Source: Kiritimatiellia bacterium (GTDB lineage Bacteria > Verrucomicrobiota > Kiritimatiellia > RFP12 > UBA3636). Taken from it: DNA of 62,520 bases. Positions 16,398 through 25,462 of this stretch are shown one piece after another; position 1 is the stretch's first letter, and every line of letters starts with the position of its first letter. The notes under the pieces were generated by a model that did no database searches, had not been told where the DNA came from, and was given only the letters and a program-made list of their open reading frames with translations. The translations under genes and the position numbers were made by a program. The stretch covers positions 1 to 62,520 of the forward strand of contig JAEDLN010000002.1 in NCBI GenBank assembly GCA_016295275.1, given 5' to 3'.

Positions 16398-18152
16398 ATG
16401 GAGAAACAACCATTTTCCCTATTATCGCTTATTCGCTATCTGAAGCCGTATTGGCACTGGGTTTTGCTGGCCCCGTTTGCCATGTTTCTCGAGGCGTACA
16501 TGGACCTCCTGCAACCGGCCTTGATGAAGCGGATTGTCGATGACGGTGTCATGGCAAGCGACCAAGCGCTTGTCTTTCGCACGGGCTTGCAGATGTTTTG
16601 CTATGCGCTGTTGGGGGCGTGCGGTGGATGTCTGTGTACCTATTTCTCGTCGAAAGCAGCAATGGGTTTTGGAAACGATGTTCGAAAAGCATTGTTTTTC
16701 CGGATTCAGCAGTTGGCCTTTGAACAGACCGATCGGTTTACGGCGGGATCGCTGACGGTTCGTTTGACGAGCGATATCGGCACCTTGCAGTTTTTGGTTA
16801 TCAGCCTGACACGCATGCTGTTGCGATCGCCGTTTTTGCTTTTCGGTTCGATTGTTTTCGTTATCCGCACCGACTGGCATTTGGCCTTACCGCTTCTTCT
16901 TTCCGCGCCTCTGCTGATTTTTGCCGTTGTCTGTTGGATGCGCAAACTGATACCGTTGTTTCAGAAGCGTCTTGAGCAGAGCGATTCGCTAAACGCGAAA
17001 ATGCAGGAAACGCTGATTGGCATTCGTGTCGTCAAGGCTTTTGATACGGAGAAGGGGGAAGCAAGCCGCTTCGAAGTCCTCAATCGTGCATTGTCGGATA
17101 CGGATTTGAAGTCCGGGTATCTGCATTCTACCCTTGGTCCGGCACTTAGTCTCATTCAGCACTTGACGGTTGTCGTGATTCTGATTGTTGCCGCCTACGA
17201 AGCAAATTCGGGCCTTGTGAAGGCAGGCGAGATTGCAGCCATTGTCAACTGGGTCAGTCAGGTGATGATGTCGCTCATCCATCTGAGCTTTATGACGATG
17301 CACTTTTCGCGCGCCGTGATTTCCGCCCATCGTGTCTTGGAAGTGTTGGAGACGGAACCGGCCATTCGGGACGGCGAGGAAAAAAATGCGCCGGAGGATG
17401 GTAGCGTTGAATTTCGTGACGTCACGTTTGCCTATCCGGGGTCTTCGGGGCTTCCGGTTTTGGAGCATATTTCCTTCAAAGCTCCGATGGGAACCCATAT
17501 CGCCATTGTTGGAGCGACCGGATCGGGCAAAACGACCCTATTGAATCTTTTGGCTCGTTTTTATGAACCGGATTCCGGCGAGATTCTCGTTGGGGGGCGC
17601 TCCATTCGCACATATGCGCTGGATTCGCTTCGCTCAATCATGGGGATTGTCCTGCAAAATCCGAGATTGTTTGCCGGAACGGTGTTTGAAAATGTCCGCT
17701 GGGGTCGTCCAGACGCGAGCGATGAAGAGGTAGAGGATGTTTTGCGCATTGCACAAGCCGATCGGTTCGTTTCCCGATTTCCCCAGCGCGGGGCGACGAA
17801 TGTTGCGCAAGGCGGCGTGAGCCTGTCTGGCGGGCAAAAGCAACGTCTATCCATTGCCCGCGCTCTGATTCGAGAACCGAAGATTCTAATTTTCGATGAT
17901 GCGACATCTGCGGTCGATCCGGTTACGGAGCGGCTTATCTGGGATTCGATCCGAGCCCGTTTTCGCCGGACAACCGTATTGTCGGTTGCGCAACGAGCGT
18001 CTTCGCTTCAAGCTGCCGATCGCATTCTGGTACTGGAAAAGGGACGGATTGTCGGCTTTGGTACCCATGACGAATTGTTGCAAAACTGCGAAATCTACAA
18101 GGAAATCATCGATTCTCAGATTACGCCAACCGACAGAAAGGAGGGCGTATAA
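16398..18152 (+). CDS. ABC exporter half with degenerate catalytic site
   Basis: This 584-residue half-transporter has six membrane helices followed by a nucleotide-binding domain: Walker A GATGSGKTTLL and signature LSGGQKQR. Two key residues are replaced. The Walker B end is ILIFDDATSAVDP, with Asp in place of the catalytic Glu, and the switch histidine is Gln (VLSVAQRASS). This is the pattern of the TM287 half of heterodimeric exporters such as TM287/288. A TTG at 16365 could extend the frame, but the ATG at 16398 (MEKQPFSLL) is preferred. The next gene starts within its stop codon and supplies the partner. Substrate could be a lipid, glycolipid or drug; the place beside LPS/EPS genes suggests an envelope lipid. 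Confidence 0.88.
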   Translation: MEKQPFSLLSLIRYLKPYWHWVLLAPFAMFLEAYMDLLQPALMKRIVDDGVMASDQALVFRTGLQMFCYALLGACGGCLCTYFSSKAAMGFGNDVRKALFFRIQQLAFEQTDRFTAGSLTVRLTSDIGTLQFLVISLTRMLLRSPFLLFGSIVFVIRTDWHLALPLLLSAPLLIFAVVCWMRKLIPLFQKRLEQSDSLNAKMQETLIGIRVVKAFDTEKGEASRFEVLNRALSDTDLKSGYLHSTLGPALSLIQHLTVVVILIVAAYEANSGLVKAGEIAAIVNWVSQVMMSLIHLSFMTMHFSRAVISAHRVLEVLETEPAIRDGEEKNAPEDGSVEFRDVTFAYPGSSGLPVLEHISFKAPMGTHIAIVGATGSGKTTLLNLLARFYEPDSGEILVGGRSIRTYALDSLRSIMGIVLQNPRLFAGTVFENVRWGRPDASDEEVEDVLRIAQADRFVSRFPQRGATNVAQGGVSLSGGQKQRLSIARALIREPKILIFDDATSAVDPVTERLIWDSIRARFRRTTVLSVAQRASSLQAADRILVLEKGRIVGFGTHDELLQNCEIYKEIIDSQITPTDRKEGV

Positions 18153-19981
18153 TGCCGCCTCGACATCCGCACTTTGGAATGACTTCCGAGCCACAGCATG
18201 CGAAGAATGCGGTTGCTACCTTCCGTCGTTTACTGGGTTATTTGCGCGGGCAGCGGAGGGAAGTCCTGTTATTGCTTCCCGGCATCTTTTTCATAACCTT
18301 GATGGGGCTTGCGTGGCCTAGCATTTTAGGCGGTGTCATTGACGTCCTCGCACATCCGCCCGTTGACTGGCGGCGGATTGCAATGTTGCTGGGCTTGTCG
18401 TTGATACTCTTGTTTGCCTCATTGGGTGCGCGCATCTATCAAACGCGGGGAACGGTTCGTTTGTCCGTGTTGTCTGTATTGGGCATGCGCCGCGAATTAT
18501 TCCGCCATCTCATGACACTGCCAGTTTCTTGTTTTGATCGGACGCCGCACGGCGAGTACATGAGCAGGCTGACGAATGACACCTCAATGGCAGGCGATAC
18601 GCTTGGTTCCGGATTGCTTTCGTTTTTTGCTTCGTGCATCACGTTGATCGGAACATTTGCCTATATGCTTTGGCTCAGCATACCGATGACGGTTGTCGCC
18701 TGCATAACGTTGCCGCTCACGTATTTTGCCGGAAAGTTGTTGGTGCGTATCTCCCGAAAGCTTTACCGGGAACGCCAGAAGGCGATTGGCGAGTTGAACG
18801 GGTATGCCGAAGAAATGATTGCCGGGCAGCATACCGTGCAAGCCTTTAGTCGTAGCGAGGAAGTCGCCAGGCAGTTCAATGAGCGATCCGACCGGTTGAA
18901 AGCACTGGCATTGCGGGCGGAGATTGTCGGTGGTTTCATGGGGCCGATGATGAACACAATCAACAACCTATCGTTCATTTTGGTCGCTGCCATTGGAGGA
19001 TGGCTTGCCATTCATTCAGAGAACATCACGGTCGGGACCGTTGTAGCCTTTTTGCTGTATGCTCGTCAATTTGGACGTCCCGTGAATGAAATTGCCGGCC
19101 AATTTGCGCAGATTCAAAGTGCCATTGCCGGTGCAGAGCGTGTTTTTCACGTTATTGACGAACCATCGGAGCCGGATGAGGGGACGGTTTGTTTGCCTGA
19201 TTCCGTTCGCGGGGTCATACGGTTTGAGCAGGTTTTCTTTCGCTATGTCGAAGATACGCCTGTGCTAACGGATTTTTCCCTCCACATCCAAGCCGGGCAG
19301 AAGGTCGCACTTGTCGGTGAGACCGGCTCCGGAAAGACGACGATTATCAGTCTGTTGGCTCGGTTTTACGATCCACAATCGGGATCGATTTTTCTCGATG
19401 GAATCAATCTTCGCAATATTCGGAAGTCTGATTTGCGGAGGCGTTTGGCCATTGTTCTGCAAGACGTAAAAATGTTCTCCGGAACGGTTGCGGAGAACAT
19501 TGCGTACGGAAGCCGTTCGGAAGCCAATGAGGACATTGAAGGAAGACGGTTTTCTCGCGAACGGATTGTCAAAGCCGCCAAGCTAGCCAATGCCGACACC
19601 TTCATACGGGCGTTACCGCAGGGCTATGACACGCAGATCCAGCAAACCGACACGGCGCTATCGCAAGGACAATGCCAGCTTCTTTCCATTGCCCGTGCCG
19701 CCCTATCAAATCCTGCGGTTCTGATTTTGGATGAGGCGACATCCAGCGTGGATACGCGCACCGAATTGTGTATTCAAGAAGCCATGGTTCGGTTGTTGGA
19801 GGGGCGTACGAGCATCATTATCGCCCATCGTCTCTCGACCATTCGAAATTCAGATTTGATCGTTGTTTTGGATCACGGTCGGATTGTCGGAAAGGGGACG
19901 CACGAAGAGCTTCTTGCCTCCAATGAACCGTATCAACGGCTTTACACTGCCTCGAAAGCGGAAGGATCTGCATTCGTTTAG
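18152..19981 (+). CDS. ABC exporter half with intact Walker B
   Basis: The 609-residue partner of the preceding gene also has an N-terminal six-helix membrane domain and a C-terminal ATPase domain: Walker A GETGSGKTTII, Walker B VLILDEATSSVD with the catalytic Glu, and H-loop IIIAHRLSTIR. Its signature motif deviates (LSQGQCQLLS instead of LSGGQ). In a dimer, its Walker sites pair with the good signature of the first protein to make one competent site, and its poor signature pairs with the poor Walker B of the first to make the degenerate site. The genes overlap in TAATG, so translation is coupled. An N-terminal extension of about 15 residues precedes the first helix. Confidence 0.9.
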   Translation: MPPRHPHFGMTSEPQHAKNAVATFRRLLGYLRGQRREVLLLLPGIFFITLMGLAWPSILGGVIDVLAHPPVDWRRIAMLLGLSLILLFASLGARIYQTRGTVRLSVLSVLGMRRELFRHLMTLPVSCFDRTPHGEYMSRLTNDTSMAGDTLGSGLLSFFASCITLIGTFAYMLWLSIPMTVVACITLPLTYFAGKLLVRISRKLYRERQKAIGELNGYAEEMIAGQHTVQAFSRSEEVARQFNERSDRLKALALRAEIVGGFMGPMMNTINNLSFILVAAIGGWLAIHSENITVGTVVAFLLYARQFGRPVNEIAGQFAQIQSAIAGAERVFHVIDEPSEPDEGTVCLPDSVRGVIRFEQVFFRYVEDTPVLTDFSLHIQAGQKVALVGETGSGKTTIISLLARFYDPQSGSIFLDGINLRNIRKSDLRRRLAIVLQDVKMFSGTVAENIAYGSRSEANEDIEGRRFSRERIVKAAKLANADTFIRALPQGYDTQIQQTDTALSQGQCQLLSIARAALSNPAVLILDEATSSVDTRTELCIQEAMVRLLEGRTSIIIAHRLSTIRNSDLIVVLDHGRIVGKGTHEELLASNEPYQRLYTASKAEGSAFV

Positions 19982-20008
19982 ACAGTACGGCATCCTTCTG
20001 GAAGAAAA

Positions 20009-20044
20009 AGACATCGGACGCCGGCCGCGTCCGATGTCTTTTTT
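20009..20044. terminator. Strong bidirectional terminator
   Basis: A perfect 13-bp stem (AGACATCGGACGC with its complement) and 5-base loop are followed by TTTTTT on the plus strand and by a T-rich tract on the minus strand. It separates the convergent ABC exporter operon and the rhamnosidase gene. Confidence 0.9.
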
Positions 20045-20069
20045 CAAGAATGACTGCGTACACACTTGC

Positions 20070-22616
20070 TTACACCGTGAAGGTATGCACACCGGCCTCG
20101 AGTGTTTTGGGCAATGTGTCGGGGGCGCCGGGAATATCGAGTGTTGCCGTACAGCCAAACGGGATTCGGAAGCGGTAGGAAACCGTGTCATCGGCGTTTA
20201 TTTTCCATTCCGATTCGTACACACCGCAAGGGGAGAGGAAGGAAAGCCGCGCTTCGCCCAATTTTTTGGAAGCAAGCGGACGGAGGAATACATGCCGGAA
20301 TCCGGGAATGGAGGGATCTGGATTAAGACCGCAGACGCCACGATATACCCATTCTTCGACGGACCCGTAGGCGTAGTGGTTGAACGAGTTCATCGACATA
20401 TCGCTGGCCCGTGCGGCGGGCCCCTGTCCGTTCCAGCGTTCCCACACGGTTGTTGCGCCGAATTTCACCTCATAGAGCCAGCTGGGGTATTCCTCGCGCA
20501 ACAACAAGTCGTATGCGACATCGGCGTGGCCATTGTCGCCCAAAACGCGACAAAGGAAGTAGGTTCCGACGAAGCCGGTTTCCAAGGCATTCTTGTTGTT
20601 CCGTATTTTTTCGGCAAGAATGTCCGCGCAGCGCTTCCGCATCTCCGTCGGAACGAGATCCATGGCCAAGGCGACGACATAGGCGGTTTGCGTATCCGAT
20701 GTGCAGCGGCCATTGGGCGAAAAGTACTCGTTTCGAATGGCTTGTTTGATTTCTTGAAGACGAATACGGTAGTGTTCGGCATCGGCGAATTCTCCCAAAA
20801 CCTCGGCTGCTCGGAGCGTCAATTCCGTGGAGAAGGCGTAGTAAGCGGAAGCGATGTAGTATGCGTCTGTACCGCCAAAGGCACTGGATGGATTCCGGAA
20901 GTTGTCGAGCGCAAGCCAGTCGCCAAAGTGGAATCCGGTCTGCCACAGGCGGTGATTTCCGTTGGTCTCGTCTTGTCTTTCGATGTGGCCGACCCACATC
21001 TTCATGGCCGGATACATTTTCCGGAGAAGCGATTTGTCGCCGAAGTAGGTGTAGACATTCCAGGGAATGACGGTAGCGGCATCGCCCCATGCGGAGGATG
21101 AATGCGAACTTTTGGCTTTATACCATTTTACAACAGAGGGAACGACAAACGGGACGCCGCCATCGTAATTCGGCTGTTCCAGAATCATTTCGTGAATGAA
21201 CTTTCCGTAGAAAGCAGGCGTATACATGTGGAAACAGGCCGTTCCGCTGAACGCTTGGGCGTCACCTGTCCAGCCAAGGCGTTCGTCTCGTTGCGGACAA
21301 TCGGTCGGCACATCGAGGAAATTGCCGCGCTGCCCCCAGAGTGTATTCAGGAAAAACCGATTCAAGAGGGAATTGGGAGTTTGAATGGAGCCGGTAATCC
21401 CTAAATCGGAGTGGATGACCACGCCGCGGAAATCTTTTGGATCAGGTTCTCCAACATATCCGGTAAGACGGAGATAGCGGAAGCCATAGAACGTGAAATG
21501 GGGGCGAATCCATCGTTCATCAGGCCCGGAGGAGGTGAAGGTGTAGAGCGCTTTTGCCTTGCGCAGATTGTCACGGAAAAAGTTTCCATCCGTATCGAGA
21601 ATTTCACCTGCCTCCAGCGTCCAGGTCGTTCCGGCCGGCATGCGATTGCGCACTTCAAACCATCCGGTCATTTCTTGTCCGAAGTCTAGAACGGTTTCAC
21701 CTTTTGGCGTGGTGATGATGGAAACAACTGGCAGCGTTTCGGTCCGACGGATGGGTGGACTGAAGCGATCCGAAAGAGGCGCAATCGTTTCCGTGAAAAG
21801 GACCGTCTTTTTCGATGGGGCATCGATAGTGGAAAGGGATTCGCGCGTGGTATCGTAAATCTCGCCGAGGTAAATACCGGAATCGACAACAGGGGAGGGG
21901 TAAGCGTCCCATGTGTCATCGGTTTGCGCAATGATTTTTCCATCGACTCGTACTTCGGCGATGGCGACCGGAATTGAGCCAAAGGGTGGATTGTCCGTTT
22001 CCCAGCCGCCCATGGAGGTGCCGTACCATCCGCGTCCGACATGAAGCTCGATGACGTTATCCCCATCGACTAAGATATTGGAAATGTCAAATGTCATGAC
22101 CGGCATTTCCAGATTGAACGGATGATATCCCGGAAGCAGAACTTCATCGGTGACCGGTTTGCCGTTCACGGTCGCCTCGAAAATACCGCCGGCGGCGCAG
22201 TAGAGACGCGCATCTCCCTTGTTTGCCGTAAAATGCTTCCGGATGATGAAATGCCCCGTTTGTCCGGCGTCTGGAGTCGTGATCCATTTTGCGCGCAAAG
22301 GCGTATGGATGAGTCCCGTCTCAAAGAAGGATGTTTCGGTTGCGGTTTCGCCATTGTCTGCTTCGACCGTGACACGCCAATAGTATCGTGTACAGGGAGC
22401 AAGCTCGAGTTTCGGCTGATAGTCAAGGGAATTCAGCGCTTGTTTTCCGCTATCGCTCACGATATCTTTGAAGAAACGGTCCGTAGATATTTCAACGCGA
22501 CTCCAATTAGGACGCTTGGCATTGTTCGATTCAGGTATCCACGAAAGCGATAGGGAGGATAGATCGTAGCCGATTGGTTCCGTATGATGATTGGCACGCA
22601 AGAAGTTGATTTTCAT
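20070..22616 (-). CDS. Alpha-L-rhamnosidase (GH78)
   Basis: The protein of about 848 residues should release terminal L-rhamnose from pectin side chains (RG-I/RG-II), plant glycosides or bacterial glycans. The family layout is complete: an N-terminal fibronectin-like domain with WSRVEIS, the Bac_rhamnosid_N domain (LYCAAGGIFEATVNGKPV), the concanavalin-like domain (GETVLDFGQEMTGWFEVR), then the (alpha/alpha)6 barrel with the catalytic signature CPQRDERLGWTGDAQAF and a C-terminal beta domain (NSFNHYAYGSVEEWVYR). The start at 22616 (MKINFLRAN) is chosen because a promoter lies within the longer open frame. No signal peptide is seen, so the enzyme is probably cytoplasmic or periplasmic by another route. 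Confidence 0.93.
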   Translation of the reverse strand: MKINFLRANHHTEPIGYDLSSLSLSWIPESNNAKRPNWSRVEISTDRFFKDIVSDSGKQALNSLDYQPKLELAPCTRYYWRVTVEADNGETATETSFFETGLIHTPLRAKWITTPDAGQTGHFIIRKHFTANKGDARLYCAAGGIFEATVNGKPVTDEVLLPGYHPFNLEMPVMTFDISNILVDGDNVIELHVGRGWYGTSMGGWETDNPPFGSIPVAIAEVRVDGKIIAQTDDTWDAYPSPVVDSGIYLGEIYDTTRESLSTIDAPSKKTVLFTETIAPLSDRFSPPIRRTETLPVVSIITTPKGETVLDFGQEMTGWFEVRNRMPAGTTWTLEAGEILDTDGNFFRDNLRKAKALYTFTSSGPDERWIRPHFTFYGFRYLRLTGYVGEPDPKDFRGVVIHSDLGITGSIQTPNSLLNRFFLNTLWGQRGNFLDVPTDCPQRDERLGWTGDAQAFSGTACFHMYTPAFYGKFIHEMILEQPNYDGGVPFVVPSVVKWYKAKSSHSSSAWGDAATVIPWNVYTYFGDKSLLRKMYPAMKMWVGHIERQDETNGNHRLWQTGFHFGDWLALDNFRNPSSAFGGTDAYYIASAYYAFSTELTLRAAEVLGEFADAEHYRIRLQEIKQAIRNEYFSPNGRCTSDTQTAYVVALAMDLVPTEMRKRCADILAEKIRNNKNALETGFVGTYFLCRVLGDNGHADVAYDLLLREEYPSWLYEVKFGATTVWERWNGQGPAARASDMSMNSFNHYAYGSVEEWVYRGVCGLNPDPSIPGFRHVFLRPLASKKLGEARLSFLSPCGVYESEWKINADDTVSYRFRIPFGCTATLDIPGAPDTLPKTLEAGVHTFTV

Positions 22617-22667
22617 TTCAGGACTGTTTTGAAAGAAAATGAAGGGCATGTATTGGATTTCGAGTAA

Positions 22668-22697
22668 AGTATACAACCCGTTTTGGGGAAGCTACAA
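22668..22697 (-). promoter_or_regulatory. Promoter of the rhamnosidase gene
   Basis: On the minus strand -35 TTGTAG (22692-22697), an 18-base spacer and -10 TATACT (22668-22673) end about 50 bases upstream of the chosen start codon. An 8-bp inverted repeat ATTTTCAA/TTGAAAAT (22725-22746) lies just upstream and could be an operator. Confidence 0.5.
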
Positions 22698-22746
22698 GCG
22701 AATCGAGAAGCAGGCTAATCCCCCATTTTCAAAAAGCCTTGAAAAT

Positions 22747-23380
22747 AACGGGGAATCGTAGATTCTGGCAATAAAAAAATGTACGAAGACCTTTGTTTTC
22801 TACAAAGTCGGCAGAGATAAGACAAAAAAGCGTTCCCTTCAAGATCGCTTGGTGAATGGCAGGAACGAAGGGCTGGCGTTTCGTCGGATGTTTCTCGTCA
22901 TAGTAAATGCCATTCCTTGCTCGAGCAGTTTTCTTGTGCTTATGTTCCGAATTCAGAGCAAGTTGATGTCAGCGATAGAGCCGGAGGAATCGGAAAAACA
23001 TGGGAATCCGTTTGCGGTTGAACGTGCGGCGATGGCGTACACAAATAGAGAGGGAATGAGACCAAGGTGGATTTCTCACTTTTAGGCAAAACCGGTTTTG
23101 GGAAGGGAAGGGGGCTTATCCATTAGGCCTATTTCATCATTGACGCCATGAAGAATGTGCGAGCCGATCATAAAGCCGGAGAATTTCGGATAAATGATGT
23201 CATCGCTATAGCCGCAAGAATAGGGAGTTCCAAGACAATCTGTGCGTCGTTAACACGCGCCGCGATGTGACTCACCGAAATTAAGGGGGGATGACGGAAA
23301 CTTTCCCCTCTTTCAATCTTTTTGAAATTTTGATAGAATTGTGTGTGGTTTACGTTTGTACCTCCATTTTTATTCTCCTT
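22747..23380. other. Intergenic with a possible HTH-gene stub
   Basis: This stretch between the divergent rhamnosidase and SGNH genes has no intact gene. A small plus-strand frame at 23148-23270 (40 residues) contains INDVIAIAARIGSSKTICAS, which is reminiscent of the helix-turn-helix of LacI-type regulators (pattern AARxGxSKTxxxxxL) and stops at once afterwards. It may be the stub of a lost sugar-responsive regulator. A 78-residue frame at 22849-23085 is not recognised. Confidence 0.25.
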
Positions 23381-24019
23381 ATGAAGCTTGCAAAAACTTT
23401 TCTTCTAAATCCATTTGCTCTTCTTCTTTCCGTTTTCGTATTTTGTATTTCAGGATGTGAAGGAGGAGATGATGGTCCTGCTGATGTTGGGGATAATGAT
23501 CCAGAATTGATTGCTTGTGTCGGTGATTCCATCACAAAAGGATACGCTTGCGACGGGAGTCCTTATCCGGCGTATTTAGCTTCCATGACAGGAAAACGCA
23601 CGATCAATTATGGTGTTGGCGGTCAGACTGCAAGCTATGGAGCTGCGATTATTGGCTCTGTTCTTGCAAATAAACCTGGTTATGTCTGCATCCTATTTGG
23701 TGCAAACGATACAATCGGAAATGATGAAGCGCAGTTCAAGGAAGCACTTCGCGCCATCGTTGTTGCCTGTAAAAACAATCAATCCATTGCGATTATTGGA
23801 ACTTGCACTCCGATGTATGGCGAGCATTCGATCTTCAATAACGGTAGCGAACGGATGGCTAAATTAGCCCGTGAAGTAGCTAAGGAAGAAGGAGTGAAGT
23901 TAGCTGACACACGCAAGGCGTTTGGCAACGATGAAAGCCTCATCAATAGCGATGGGCTTCATATGACTGCAGCGGGAAGCGAATTGATTGCCAAAACCTT
24001 TGCCCAAAAGATTCATTGA
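23381..24019 (+). CDS. SGNH/GDSL-family hydrolase, lipoprotein
   Basis: The 212-residue product is an exported esterase/lipase of the SGNH superfamily. A lipoprotein signal ends in VFCISGC, giving a lipid-anchored mature protein starting CEGGDDGP with an acidic linker. The four family blocks are present: the nucleophile Ser in CVGDSITKGY, Gly in GVGGQTA, Asn in FGANDT, and the Asp-His pair in SDGLHMT near the C-terminus. It may remove acetyl groups from sugars or act on lipids. The ATG at 23381 is selected because it begins the signal sequence (MKLAKTFLL). Base composition here is lower in GC than in the housekeeping genes. Confidence 0.88.
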   Translation: MKLAKTFLLNPFALLLSVFVFCISGCEGGDDGPADVGDNDPELIACVGDSITKGYACDGSPYPAYLASMTGKRTINYGVGGQTASYGAAIIGSVLANKPGYVCILFGANDTIGNDEAQFKEALRAIVVACKNNQSIAIIGTCTPMYGEHSIFNNGSERMAKLAREVAKEEGVKLADTRKAFGNDESLINSDGLHMTAAGSELIAKTFAQKIH

Positions 24020-25398
24020 CAAACGAATGACCGCTTTGATTTCGTTTGCATTTTCGGTATAGATATTTCCTAATCATAATCGGAAGAGCAGGGGAGTAAA
24101 TTCTTATTTTTCTTCCAGCCGGAAAAGAATTGTGCCAAGGGGGAAGCTTTTCTTGGCACGATTCATGCTTACATAAAATCCGTTCAATTTCGATTCAAAC
24201 TTTTCCTGTAATTGGATTTTCTCGTGCGAAGTTTTTCTCTCCTCAATAGGTTGGTAATTTCGTCTTGTGGAGTGATTGGCTTATTTTGACGCTATCAGGT
24301 CGGAATGACGCATGGGGCATTCGGGTAACAGACACATTCTTGAGACAAAAGCACATAAGCTGAAGGTCCGAGTCTTTTCTCTTTTGAATCAGAATTACGA
24401 GGATCTTTCTTTATACTCAATTAGAGGATCAATCATTAGCCACTGAAGTAACTGATAGAATCCGTATACTTTCGATTGGGAAACTCGATCTGTCCTTGAA
24501 GTTTTTATCCCGTTTTCAAGATGACGTTGGTTGATAGCAGGGAATAAGGAATATTTCTCCCGCGTTATATCTATGTCGCATAATATATGTTATGTATAAT
24601 TTTGAAGGATCAAGCAGCTATCCATATCACGCCCGCTAAATTCGTCTGAATCATATGTGTGTAAATGTTCCAGCCGGAGACAATAAATCGTTCTTTCAGT
24701 TCCGTAAACACATACTCAATCACAGAGATCGTACTATCTTAAATCACTTAGCTATTACGGTCGTCCCGTTTCAATCTAGCAAAGAAAAGCGAATCTAGGT
24801 GAAAAATCCCATATATGGCGCAAGGGAATTGGGGATGGAAAACAAATCAGGGCTACCATGAACGAAACAATGACTCCGTGCAAATTCCCTTTTCAGTCGG
24901 AAAAAAATGAAAAGGAAGAATTGAATAATGTAATTCTCGGAGTGAATAGACTTGCATGATCCTCCATATCCATTTTTCTGACTGACAAGCAGAATAGAAA
25001 TCGAATATGCATCTATTTGATCGTATGCACGGAAAACCACCCCTTTTATCTGTTCTTTCGTAAGGCTTTTTTGCGAATCGTATCGTGAAATATCCTTTCT
25101 TGATAAACGATTCCTTCCCCACCTCAAATCCAAAAATACTGTGCGAAAATGTGGTTAGATGGACGAGTTTGCGGACCTTTCTGGATTGCAAATCCCGAAT
25201 GATGACCATTCTGGATATAACTGCATCGTGAATGATTGTTGATTTGCTCTTCTCTTCCCTTCCCTATTTTTCATCATTTCTATCAAGCAAGTTTCGTGCC
25301 ATCAGAATCACGTTCGAACTTCAATACCGATACGTCCTTCCCTCCCCCGCTAGATGAATGACGGAATAGAGGAATCTGAATTATTTCCGAAACTGTGT
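24020..25398. other. AT-rich region with decayed genes
   Basis: About 1.4 kb without an intact gene and visibly lower in GC. A GTGCCAAG/CTTGGCAC hairpin (24132-24159) follows the SGNH gene and may end its transcript, though it lacks a T tract. Two overlapping minus-strand frames (24795-25133 and 24853-25209) carry stretches such as QKSLTKEQIKGVVFRAYDQID that look like broken pieces of one protein I do not recognise. With the fragment at 24610-24738 this suggests a scar of past insertion. Confidence 0.45.
24610..24738 (-). pseudogene. C-terminal fragment of a possible transposase
   Basis: On the minus strand this segment reads DSTISVIEYVFTELKER, then about 20 residues with a tryptophan-rich end (AGVIW), then stop; a TAA precedes it in frame. 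The pattern of an acidic residue before a hydrophobic helix with ELKER resembles the end of DDE transposases of the IS4 group. No start, no inverted repeats and no complete frame are present, so it can only be a remnant. Identification is weak. Confidence 0.3.
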
Positions 25399-25462
25399 TA
25401 AAATCAATACATGAAAGTCGGCTCTATAGAAAATAACCTTACATACCGGAGAAGCTGAAGAG

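Noticed and set aside
19863..21101. Plus-strand open frame of 412 codons
   Set aside because: Antisense to the rhamnosidase and crossing the strong terminator at 20009-20044.
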